Assembly: GCA_005884705.1 (NCBI GenBank)
Contig: VBAF01000409.1
Location: 1 to 7,647 of the forward strand
DNA length: 7,647 nucleotides
Direction: 5' to 3'
From: Alphaproteobacteria bacterium
Lineage (GTDB): Bacteria; Pseudomonadota; Alphaproteobacteria; Reyranellales; Reyranellaceae
Shown here one piece after another: positions 1 through 6,649 of the stretch. Below the pieces are notes generated by a model. The model was not told the origin of the DNA. It did no database searches and was given only the letters and a program-made list of their open reading frames with translations. A program made the translations under genes and the position numbers. Each line of letters begins with the position of its first letter. Position 1 is the stretch's first letter.

Positions 1-39
1 ACGATCGGCGCCTATGCCGTGCCCGCGTCGCGGGCCTGA
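1..39 (+). CDS. 3' end of an unidentified upstream gene (partial)
   Basis: Frame 1 reads 12 residues (TIGAYAVPASRA) and then TGA at 37-39, followed by a 22-bp gap containing the hisC ribosome binding site. High-GC codon use and close spacing suggest it is the end of a gene in the same operon as hisC. In many alphaproteobacteria a chorismate mutase or prephenate dehydratase gene, or a methionine-pathway gene, lies upstream of hisC-tyrA, but twelve residues are too few to identify it. That link is synteny-based inference only. Confidence 0.45.
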   Translation, partial: TIGAYAVPASRA

Positions 40-61
40 TCGGCATCCAACGGAGAGTGTC

Positions 62-1153
62 ATGAGCGCGCTCAGCCCGCGTCCCGGCATCCTGAAGATC
101 GCGCCCTACGTGCCGGGCAAGGATTCGATCGACGGCAAACCGACGATCGCCAAGCTGTCGTCCAACGAAGGCGCGCTCGGCCCCAGCCCCAAGGCGATGG
201 CGGCCTACGCCAAGGCGGCAGCCGAGCTGCACCGCTATCCCGACGGCGCGTCCAACAGGCTGCGCCAGGCGATCGGCCGGCACTATGGCCTCGACGCCGC
301 GCGCATCATCTGCGGCTCGGGCTCCGACGAGCTGCTCAATCTGCTGGTGCGCGCCTACTGCGGGCCGGGCGACGAGTTGATCTACAGCCAGTTCGGCTTC
401 CTGATGTATCCCATCAATGCGCTGGGCGTCGGCGCCACGCCGGTGGCGGCGCCGGAGAAGGATTATCGCGCCGACGTCGATGCCCTGCTGGCCAAGGTCA
501 CCGACAAGACCCGCGCCGTCATCATCGCCAATCCCAACAATCCGACCGGCACCTACGTCACCAAGGACGATGTGCGCCGCCTGCAGACCGGCTTGCCCAA
601 GAACGTGCTGCTGGTGATCGACGCGGCCTATGCCGAGTATGTCAGCCGCAACGACTACGAATCGGGCGTCGAGCTGGTCGACCAGGCCGAGAACGTGGTG
701 ATGACCCGCACCTTCTCGAAGATCTACGGCATGGGCGGCGTGAGGCTCGGCTGGATGTATGCGCCGGCCGCCATCGTCGACGTGGTCAACCGCCTGCGCC
801 AGCCGTTCAACGTCAACCTGCCGGCACAGCTCGCGGGCATCGCCGCGCTGGAGGACATCGCCCACACCGATGCCAGCCGGACCAACAACGACATCTGGCT
901 GCCCTGGCTATCGGCCGAGGTGGCGAAGCTCGGGTTCGCGCCACTGCCCAGCGTCGGCAACTTCGTGACGATCGGCTTCGGCTCGAAGGAGCGCGCCGCG
1001 GCGGCCAACGACTGGCTGATGAACGACGGGCTGATCCCGCGCATGATCGCCGGCTACGGCCTGCCCGAGCATCTGCGCATCACCATCGGCACCGAGACCG
1101 AGGTGAAGGCGGTCGCCGCCTCGCTCGCCCGCTTCGTCGCCCAGCGCAAATGA
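62..1153 (+). CDS. hisC: Histidinol-phosphate / aromatic aminotransferase (HisC family)
   Basis: A 363-residue fold-type I PLP aminotransferase, normal length for HisC. It converts imidazole-acetol phosphate and glutamate to histidinol phosphate and 2-oxoglutarate; alphaproteobacterial members often also aminate prephenate-pathway keto acids. Visible landmarks are the N-terminal KLSSNEG (31-37), GSGSDE (85-90) at the PLP phosphate site, NPNNPTGT (157-164), Asp187 and Tyr190 of DAAYAEY, the Schiff-base Lys220 in TFSK, Arg228 in GVRLGW, and LRITIGT near the C-terminus with the carboxylate-binding Arg. The ATG at 62 is chosen because GGAGAG lies at 52-57. An in-frame ATG at 14 lies inside the preceding gene and adds a non-conserved tail. 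The stop overlaps the tyrA start by 4 bp, which favours a tyrosine-pathway role besides histidine synthesis. HisC against a dedicated aromatic aminotransferase cannot be settled by eye. Confidence 0.92.
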   Translation: MSALSPRPGILKIAPYVPGKDSIDGKPTIAKLSSNEGALGPSPKAMAAYAKAAAELHRYPDGASNRLRQAIGRHYGLDAARIICGSGSDELLNLLVRAYCGPGDELIYSQFGFLMYPINALGVGATPVAAPEKDYRADVDALLAKVTDKTRAVIIANPNNPTGTYVTKDDVRRLQTGLPKNVLLVIDAAYAEYVSRNDYESGVELVDQAENVVMTRTFSKIYGMGGVRLGWMYAPAAIVDVVNRLRQPFNVNLPAQLAGIAALEDIAHTDASRTNNDIWLPWLSAEVAKLGFAPLPSVGNFVTIGFGSKERAAAANDWLMNDGLIPRMIAGYGLPEHLRITIGTETEVKAVAASLARFVAQRK

Positions 1154-2046
1154 CCGCGCGCTCATCCGGCCCGATGTTCGACAAGCTGGCGCTGATCGGC
1201 ATCGGCCTGATCGGCGGCTCGATCGCGCTCGACGCCCGCAAGCGCGGCCTTGCGAACAAGATCGTGGCGGCGACGCGTAGCGCCGAGACGGCGGCCACCG
1301 CCAACCGGCTGAAGCTCGCCGACCATTGCGGCACCGACCTCGCCGCAGCCTGCCAGGATGCCGATCTGGTGATCGTCTGCACGCCGGTCGGCGCCTGCGG
1401 CGCGGCCGCGCAGGCGATCGCGCCGGTGCTCAAGCCGGGCTGCATCGTCTCCGACGTGGGCTCGGTCAAGCAGGCGGTGATCGCCGACATGGCGCCGCAC
1501 ATCCCCAAGGGCGTGCATTTCGTGCCGGCGCACCCGGTGGCCGGCACCGAGTATTCCGGCCCGGAGGCGGCGATCCTCGATCTGTTCCAGGACCGCTGGT
1601 GCATCCTGACGCCGCTGCCGGACGGCGATCCCGCCGCGGCCGATCGGCTCGAGGCCTTCTGGAAGGCGCTCGGCAGCGAGGTCAACCGGCTCGATCCGGC
1701 CAACCACGACCGCATCCTCGCCATCACCTCGCACCTGCCGCATCTGATCGCCTACACCATCGTCGGCACGGCCGACGACCTCGGCGGACATCTCAATAGC
1801 GAGGTGCTGAAGTACGCCGCCGGCGGCTTCCGCGACTTCACCCGCATCGCCTCCTCCGACCCGACGATGTGGCGCGACGTCTTCCTGAACAACCGCGAGG
1901 CCGTGCTCGAGGTGCTGCAGCGTTTCCAGGAGGACCTGTTCTACCTGCAGCGCGCGATCCGCTGGGGCGAGGGCGACAAGCTGTTCGAGCTGTTCAACCG
2001 GACCCGCGAGATCCGCCGCGCGCTGATCCATCTCCACCAGGCGTGA
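1150..2046 (+). CDS. tyrA: Prephenate/arogenate (cyclohexadienyl) dehydrogenase
   Basis: A 298-residue TyrA-family NAD(P)-dependent dehydrogenase that oxidatively decarboxylates prephenate to 4-hydroxyphenylpyruvate, or arogenate to tyrosine. The N-terminal Rossmann fold shows GIGLIGGS (17-24), VCTPVG (77-82) and SDVGSVK (101-107). The substrate region shows HPVAGTEYSGPEAA (128-141), with the conserved His128, and SHLPHLIAY (194-202). The helical C-terminal domain carries GGFRDFTRIASSDPTMW, typical of the family. No ACT or chorismate mutase domain is fused, so this is a stand-alone enzyme of normal length. Translation probably starts at the ATG overlapping the hisC stop (ATGA, 1150-1153). A second ATG at 1174, just before the Rossmann strand, is a possible alternative giving 290 residues. 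Coupling to hisC suggests joint control; a HisC-like aminotransferase gene next to a tyrC/tyrA gene is known from Zymomonas. Confidence 0.93.
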   Translation: MTARSSGPMFDKLALIGIGLIGGSIALDARKRGLANKIVAATRSAETAATANRLKLADHCGTDLAAACQDADLVIVCTPVGACGAAAQAIAPVLKPGCIVSDVGSVKQAVIADMAPHIPKGVHFVPAHPVAGTEYSGPEAAILDLFQDRWCILTPLPDGDPAAADRLEAFWKALGSEVNRLDPANHDRILAITSHLPHLIAYTIVGTADDLGGHLNSEVLKYAAGGFRDFTRIASSDPTMWRDVFLNNREAVLEVLQRFQEDLFYLQRAIRWGEGDKLFELFNRTREIRRALIHLHQA

Positions 2047-2573
2047 GCGACCGCAAGCCTCTCTGGGTCTTTGCCTACGGCTCATTGATGTGGAATCCGG
2101 GCTTCGCCGTGCGCGAGACCGAGGCGGCCCGGCTGCACGGCTTCCACCGCGCCTTCTGCATCTACTCCGAGCACTATCGCGGCACGCCGCAGAAGCCTGG
2201 CCTGATCCTCGGCCTGTTGGCCGGCGGCTCGTGCCGCGGCCTCGCCCACCGACTCCCGGTCAAGGGCTACGATGCGGTGCGCCGCTATCTGTGGCGGCGC
2301 GAGATCGAGAATGACGGCGTCTATGTCGAGGAGGTGCGGCCGATCCATCTCGCCGACGGCCGCACCGTGGCGGCGCTGGTCTATCTCGCCGACCGCGCCC
2401 ATCGCCAGTTCGCCGGCAAGCTGCCGCTCGCCAAGGCGCTCAAGCTGGTGCGCCAGGGCAGCGGCGCGACCGGCAGCAACATCGAGTATGTGCGCAACAC
2501 GCTCGCGCATCTGCGCGAGCTCGGCTTGCGTGACAAGAACCTGGGGGAGCTGGCGCGAAAAGCCGGCGTCTAG
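2043..2573 (+). CDS. ChaC-like gamma-glutamylcyclotransferase (glutathione-specific)
   Basis: A 176-residue ChaC/GCG family protein. Members cleave glutathione to 5-oxoproline and Cys-Gly in the cytoplasm. Visible landmarks are WVFAYGSLMWNPGF (8-21), which holds the YGSL substrate-binding turn, GTPQKPGLILGL (48-59), WRREIENDGVY (84-94), where Glu87 aligns with the catalytic Glu of ChaC proteins, and SNIEYVRNT (145-153), matching the conserved C-terminal helix. The start is the GTG at 2043, which overlaps the tyrA stop as GTGA. The only early ATG (2090) would cut off the YGSL strand, so the GTG start is well supported although rare. Length is normal for short bacterial ChaC proteins. Position at the end of the hisC-tyrA operon implies co-transcription, without an obvious pathway link. 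Its TAG stop lies in a CTAG palindrome shared with the stop of the convergent TetR gene. Confidence 0.9.
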   Translation: MSDRKPLWVFAYGSLMWNPGFAVRETEAARLHGFHRAFCIYSEHYRGTPQKPGLILGLLAGGSCRGLAHRLPVKGYDAVRRYLWRREIENDGVYVEEVRPIHLADGRTVAALVYLADRAHRQFAGKLPLAKALKLVRQGSGATGSNIEYVRNTLAHLRELGLRDKNLGELARKAGV

Positions 2574-3175
2574 CGGCCGTTGAAGATCGCCTTGACGATG
2601 AAGCTCCACTCCTCGCGCGCCTGATCGACGGTGAGGCCGAGCCGCTCGCGCAGCACGATCCAGCTCTCCGGCGTCAGCGCCATGGCGAGCGCGTTGAGCG
2701 TGCGCTCGCGCTTGTCGCCGGACAGCGTCGTCAGCTCCTGGCCGAAGCATTCGGCGAGCTGCTCGCGATTGGTGGTGTAGAGCTCGCTCACCTGCTCGCC
2801 CGCCTCCGATGAGCGGCGCTGCAGCGTCTCGACGAAGGTCCACATCGGCAGCAGCTTCTCGTAGCGGCCGGCGCGCTGGCCGATCGCCGCCGAGATGCGC
2901 GCATCGAGTCCATCGGTCAGCGCCGGGGACTGCGGCTCGCCGCGCAAGCCGGTCAACACGCGGCCAAGCACGGCGACATAGAGCTCCGCGGTGTCGGCGA
3001 AATGCTGGAACACCGTGCGCGCCGACACGCCGGCGAGCTTGGCGATGTCGCGCACGATCGGCGCCACCTCGCCTTCCATCGCTGAAGACACGATCGCTTC
3101 TCGCGTCCGCGCGACGCGATCGCCGCGGCCAACCGGTTGCACTTGCGGCTGCGTAGTCGACAGTTCGACATCCAT
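2570..3175 (-). CDS. TetR/AcrR-family transcriptional regulator
   Basis: A 201-residue one-component repressor candidate. The N-terminal helix-turn-helix is clear: VRDIAKLAGVSARTVFQHFADTAELY (about 41-66) matches the TetR recognition region (AGVS, T-F-HF, L-Y). The C-terminal part, with QREERT-like helices and an AMALTPESWIVLRERLG segment, is the variable ligand-binding/dimer domain. The ligand is unknown. The ATG at 3175 is preceded by GAGG (read on the minus strand) about 9 bases upstream. The gene diverges from the Cys/Met PLP-enzyme gene across 151 bp, the usual layout when a TetR protein controls itself and its neighbour. One oddity: between the first helix (REAIVSSA) and VAPIVRDIA the spacing looks about four residues shorter than in related TetR proteins, so helix 1 may carry a small in-frame deletion. 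Its stop overlaps the ChaC gene stop. Confidence 0.88.
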   Translation of the reverse strand: MDVELSTTQPQVQPVGRGDRVARTREAIVSSAMEGEVAPIVRDIAKLAGVSARTVFQHFADTAELYVAVLGRVLTGLRGEPQSPALTDGLDARISAAIGQRAGRYEKLLPMWTFVETLQRRSSEAGEQVSELYTTNREQLAECFGQELTTLSGDKRERTLNALAMALTPESWIVLRERLGLTVDQAREEWSFIVKAIFNGR

Positions 3176-3326
3176 ATGACTGATCCTCGAGCGACTGATC
3201 GCAATTCGATACGCAGATTGTGGCGCGTCCGTCCCCCGAAAAAAAGGACAAACGATGACCCGCGATGCATATACAGCGATGCGCTATAAGCATCGGGCGT
3301 AAGCCTTTCGTAAGGTTGGCGATACA
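3176..3326. promoter_or_regulatory. Divergent intergenic promoter region (TetR gene / PLP-enzyme gene)
   Basis: This 151-bp gap lies between two divergently oriented starts and is visibly more AT-rich than the coding DNA around it, as expected for back-to-back promoters. It holds the inverted repeat at 3263-3295, a run of seven A at about 3239-3245, and TATA-like hexamers (TATACA near 3270, TATAAG at 3285-3290) that could be -10 elements. No convincing -35 partner stands out on either strand, so I assign no exact promoter. A TAAGG at 3311-3315 is the likely ribosome binding site for the ATG at 3327. A short palindrome (CCTT-TCGT-AAGG, 3304-3315) overlaps it. Confidence 0.6.
3263..3295. promoter_or_regulatory. 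Candidate TetR operator (11-bp imperfect inverted repeat)
   Basis: The left arm CGATGCATATA (3263-3273) and right arm TATAAGCATCG (3285-3295) are reverse complements at 10 of 11 positions, separated by 11 bp. The spacer holds another CGATGC (3277-3282), so the hexamer occurs twice directly and once inverted. The whole element lies between the divergent TetR and PLP-enzyme genes, and the right arm overlaps a TATAAG that could be the -10 box of the plus-strand gene. TetR proteins bind such dyads in their own divergent promoters, so repression of both genes through this site is the natural inference. Binding is not shown by sequence alone. Confidence 0.55.
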
Positions 3327-4437
3327 ATGATGAAGAAGAAAAACGTCACGACCGCATCGCTCGCCGCCCAGGCCATGGGCTGGATCGATCCCGTGACCAA
3401 AGCCGTCGTGCCGCCGATCCACATGGCGAGCACCTATGAGCGCGATGCCGACAATGGCTATCGGTCCGGTCGCATCTATGCGCGCGCCGACAATCCGACC
3501 TTCGACCAGGCCGAGGCGACGCTCGCGGCGTTGGAGGGCGGCGCCAAGGCGCTGATCTTCTCCTCCGGCATGAGTGCCGCGACCGCCTGTTTCCTCGCTT
3601 TGTCGCCTGGCGATCACGTTGTCGTGCCCAAGGTGATGTACTGGTCGCTGCGCAACTGGCTCGCCAACTTCGCGACGCACTGGGGCCTCGAGGTCGCGTT
3701 CGTCGACGCCGAGCGGACCGACGCGATTGCCGCGGCCGTTCGGCCCGGCACCACCAAGCTGGTCTGGCTCGAGACGCCAGCCAATCCGACCTGGGCGGTC
3801 AGCGACATCGCCGCAGCGTGCGAAATCGCACACAAGGCCGGCGCGCTGCTCGCGGTCGACCGACCTCGTCATGCATTCGGCGACCAAGTACCTCAACGGC
3901 CATTCCGACCTCATCGCCGGCGCGCTGGTCGGCGCGCGCGACGACGCGCATTGGGCGAAGCTGCGCGCCATCCGCGCCCAGCTCGGCACCATCCTGGGAC
4001 AGACCGAGGCGTGGCTGCTGATGCGCGGCATGCGGACGCTGTTCCCGCGCGTGCAATGGGCCTGCCGCTCGGCCGAAGCCCTGGCGCATAAATTCGCCGA
4101 ACACCCGATGGTGGCGGAGGTGCTCTATCCCGGCCTGCCCTCGTTCGGCGGCCACGCCGTCGCCAAGAAGCAGATGACCGGCGGTTTCGGCGGCATGCTG
4201 TCGGTGCGCATCAAGGGTGGCGAGCGCGCCGCCATCGCGACCGCGGCGCGGGTCGAGCTGTGGAAGCGCGCGACCTCGCTCGGCGGCGTCGAGAGCCTGA
4301 TCGAGCATCGCGCCAGCATCGAGGGCCCCGGCACGCCCTGCCCGACCGATCTGCTGCGGCTGTCGGTCGGCATGGAGGATGCGGGCGACCTCCACGACGA
4401 TCTCGACCAGGCCCTGCGGCGCGCTCATAACGCCTGA
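3327..4437 (+). pseudogene. Frameshifted Cys/Met-metabolism PLP enzyme (cystathionine beta-lyase / gamma-synthase family)
   Basis: Two reading frames together make one Cys/Met-metabolism PLP enzyme. Frame A (3327-3860, 178 codons) carries PPIHMASTYE, the YARADNPT motif, SSGMSAATA at the PLP phosphate site, ETPANPT, and ends in LLAVD with the Asp that contacts the PLP ring nitrogen. Frame B (3862-4437) resumes at DLVMHSATKYLNGHSD, containing the Schiff-base Lys (codon 3886-3888), and continues through SLGGVESLIEHRAS and LRLSVGMED to a normal C-terminus. In the family about 16 residues (N/S-T-x-A-T-P ... GA) separate AVD from DLV. Here they are missing and the frame shifts by one, so about 47 bp appear deleted at 3860/3861. 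Unrepaired translation in frame A gives 254 residues lacking the PLP lysine, so the product should be inactive. The exact reaction (beta-lyase, gamma-synthase or sulfhydrylase) cannot be assigned. The 3' end overlaps the convergent dehydratase gene by 13 bp. Confidence 0.88.
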
Positions 4438-5408
4438 TCGAGGGTGAAGCCGTCGCGCAGCGGGTCGTCTGCGTCGAAGCGGAAGCAGCTCTCGCCGGTG
4501 ACGTGCGCAATGCCGCCGACTTCGACGATCACGCTTTTGCGCGGACCGACCGGCGGCGCCTCACGCAAAGTTTTGCCGGTGAAGACTGCGCCGGTGCAGC
4601 TCTCGAACGTCCGCTGCTCGCCGAGCCGGGCTTGGCGCCGCGCCATCTGCAGCGCCAGGCGGGCGCTGACGCCGCTGCCGGTCGGGCTGCGATCGATCTG
4701 CCGGCCGGCGAAGATGCAGACGTTGCGGCTGGAAGCCGACGCGCCGTCTCCGCCGTCGGTCAGGATCGTGCCGTAGAGGAACGCGAGATCAGGCTCGGCC
4801 GGATGCTCGATCGGCACGGCCCTGGCGACAGCGCGCGCGATCTCCTCGCCGGCATCGGCGATCGCCCGCATCGGCGAGCGACGCAGATCGAGGCCGATCG
4901 AATCGGCCGGAAGGAACGCGTAGAACGCACCACCATAGGCGATGTCGACGGTGACCGGTCCCCAGGTCTCGGTCGGCGCGAGGCGATCGAGCGCATAGGC
5001 GAAGGACGGCACGCTCTCGAAGCGGACCGAACCATCCGCCACGACGGTCGCGACGACGAGCCCGCACGGACATTGCAGGCGCACCGTCGGGCCCGCCACG
5101 CGGCCGCTCTCGACCGCCCAGCGGGCGAGCGCGATCGTCGCGTGGCCGCACATCGTCGACCAGCCCTCGTTGTGCATGAACAGCACGGCGAGGTCGGCCT
5201 CGGGATGGTCGGGCTCGACCAGCAGCGCGCCATACATGCCGTCATGGCCGCGCGGCTCGAGCATCAGGCCGCGGCGCAGAGGATCGAACCGCTCGCGCGC
5301 CTCGCGCCGCTTGTCGAGCAGGGTCGCGCCGGCGAGCGGCGGCCAGCCGTCGACGACGATGCGCGTCGGCTCGCCGCCGGTGTGCATCTCGACGGTCGAC
5401 AGGATCAT
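4425..5408 (-). CDS. Trans-3-hydroxy-L-proline dehydratase (proline racemase family)
   Basis: A 327-residue, apparently intact member of the proline racemase superfamily. Related enzymes of this subtype dehydrate trans-3-hydroxy-L-proline to delta-1-pyrroline-2-carboxylate, which a reductase can convert to proline. The first active-site residue is Cys87 in STMCGHATIAL. The second position, Cys in racemases and epimerases, is Thr243 in DRSPTGSG, the Cys/Thr pair known for the dehydratase. Other family blocks are MHTGGEPTRIV (8-18), EPRGHDGMYGALL (51-63), HNEGWSTMCGH, VDIAYGGAFYAF (154-165), LYGTILTDG (211-219), FTGKTLRE and DDPLRDGFTL at the C-terminus; similarity to human L3HYPDH is strong throughout. 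The ATG at 5408 overlaps the stop of the upstream acyl-CoA dehydrogenase gene (ATGA), so the two are translationally coupled. If that upstream gene is broken, translation of this one may be affected by early termination. Confidence 0.92.
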   Translation of the reverse strand: MILSTVEMHTGGEPTRIVVDGWPPLAGATLLDKRREARERFDPLRRGLMLEPRGHDGMYGALLVEPDHPEADLAVLFMHNEGWSTMCGHATIALARWAVESGRVAGPTVRLQCPCGLVVATVVADGSVRFESVPSFAYALDRLAPTETWGPVTVDIAYGGAFYAFLPADSIGLDLRRSPMRAIADAGEEIARAVARAVPIEHPAEPDLAFLYGTILTDGGDGASASSRNVCIFAGRQIDRSPTGSGVSARLALQMARRQARLGEQRTFESCTGAVFTGKTLREAPPVGPRKSVIVEVGGIAHVTGESCFRFDADDPLRDGFTLDQAL

Positions 5409-6536
5409 CCGAACACCTGCGGCAGGGCGGCGCCAATGCGCTCGTTCATCATTTCGATCGAGCCGTCGGTGTAGGCGGCGATCTTGGCGCCGGCGAGGTG
5501 GCGGGCCAGCGGATATTCGGCGCGCAGCCCATTGGCGCCCATCGCCTGGATGCAGTCGGCGATGCGCTGCAGCGCCATGTCGGTGGCGAACTTCTTGGCG
5601 TGGGCCGCGGGCAGCACGGCGTCCTTGCCCTCGTCGATCAGCCGGGCGGCGCGATAGGTGAGCAGCCGCGCCGCCTCGAGGTCGGTCGCGGCATCGACCA
5701 GCTTCCAGCGCACGCCCTGATGCTCGATCACCTTCTGGCCGAAGGTCTGGCGCTGCCCGGTGTAGCGCACCGCCGTTTCCAACGCGGCGTGCAGCATGCC
5801 GCAGCACATCGCGGCGACGTAGGTGCGCGCGCCGTTGATGCCGGCGAGCGCGCTCTTGAATGCCGCGCCCGGCGGATGCAGCAGCGCCTCGTCCGGCGCG
5901 ATGTAGTCGACCAGGCGGAAGCCGCCGACGCCGATCGCGTGGCCGCCGTGCAACTCGAACGGCGTGTCGCGCTGGAAGCCCGGCCGCTCCGCCTCGATCG
6001 CGAAGCAGGCAATGCCGCGATAACCCTGGCTCCTGTCGGTCTGCGCGTAGGCGATGGAAAGGCCGGCGACCGCGGCATTGGTGATCCAGGCCTTGGCGCC
6101 GTTGAGCTTCCAGCCGCCCGCGACCCGCTCGGCTTTCATCTCTGCCGACGCCGGGCTCGCTCAAGCCGGCGCAACCGATCAGCTCGCCGGTCAGCATGCG
6201 CGGCAGCAAGCGCGCGACATGCGCGGGCTTGCCGTCGCGGGCAAAGCGGGCGCAGGCGTTGTGATGGTTGATCAGCGCGAAGGCAAAGGCGAAGTCCGCC
6301 TTGGCGATCTCCTCGAAGGCGCGCAGCTTGCAGGAGAAGCGCAGCCCCTGCCCGCCGTGCTGCTTGGCCAGCTCGATGGTGTTGAGGCCGGCCGCACAGG
6401 CGCGCTTGATGGTCTCGAGCGGATAGTGCCGCTCCCATTCCCAGCGCGCGGCATTGGGTGCGACATGCTCCGCCGCGAAGGCCGTGGCCTTGGCGACGAC
6501 GGCGAGTTCTTCTGGTGTCAGCCCGCTGAAGGCCTA
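5405..6536 (-). pseudogene. Frameshifted acyl-CoA dehydrogenase with lost start codon
   Basis: An acyl-CoA dehydrogenase (FAD flavoprotein oxidising an acyl-CoA at alpha-beta) split over two frames. The N-terminal frame begins with AFSGLTPEELAVVAKATAF just after a TAG at 6536-6534, continues through FAFAFALINHHN and RLLPRMLTGELIGCAGLSEPGVG, and leaves the family reading at about 6144. The C-terminal frame picks up at AEMKAERVAGGWKLNGAKAWITN (Met codon 6137-6139) and runs 244 residues to TGA at 5405, with YTGQRQTFGQ, FATDMALQRIADCIQAMGANGL and YTDGSIEMMNERIG. Family members read GSDxAEM after EPGxG, so about 11 bp are missing. Repaired length is about 380 residues, normal for the family. No ATG, GTG or TTG lies in frame upstream of the conserved helices, and AAGG sits about 7 bases before the TAG, so the original start was probably there. 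Residue Asp225 of the C-terminal frame stands where many members have the catalytic Glu of EGT; the substrate is unknown. Confidence 0.87.
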
Positions 6537-6549
6537 GAAAGCCTTAAAA

Positions 6550-6624
<75 letters not shown>

Positions 6625-6649
6625 ATTTTCTTCGGGTCGGGAAGCGCAC

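Noticed and set aside
14..61. In-frame ATG at 14 giving a longer HisC
   Set aside because: It lies inside the preceding gene, lacks a ribosome binding site, and adds a tail with no family similarity; ATG 62 has GGAGAG just upstream.
3229..3249. GTCC...GGAC inverted repeat around an A-run as a terminator
   Set aside because: The stem is only four pairs with an 11-base loop, and it lies between divergent starts, where a terminator is not expected.
3861..3862. Programmed ribosomal frameshift in the PLP enzyme
   Set aside because: No slippery heptamer is seen, and about 16 conserved residues are absent, which frameshifting cannot restore.
2082..4031. Long minus-strand open frame of about 650 codons
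   Set aside because: It runs antisense to ChaC and the PLP enzyme and out of frame through TetR, with Arg/Ala-rich low-similarity sequence typical of high-GC shadow frames.
4425..6209. Single 594-codon fusion of acyl-CoA dehydrogenase and dehydratase
   Set aside because: Only the first residues (LPRMLTGELIGCAGLSEPGVG) and the last 327 are family-like. The middle is the wrong frame of the acyl-CoA dehydrogenase, so the join is an artefact of the frameshift, not a fusion protein.
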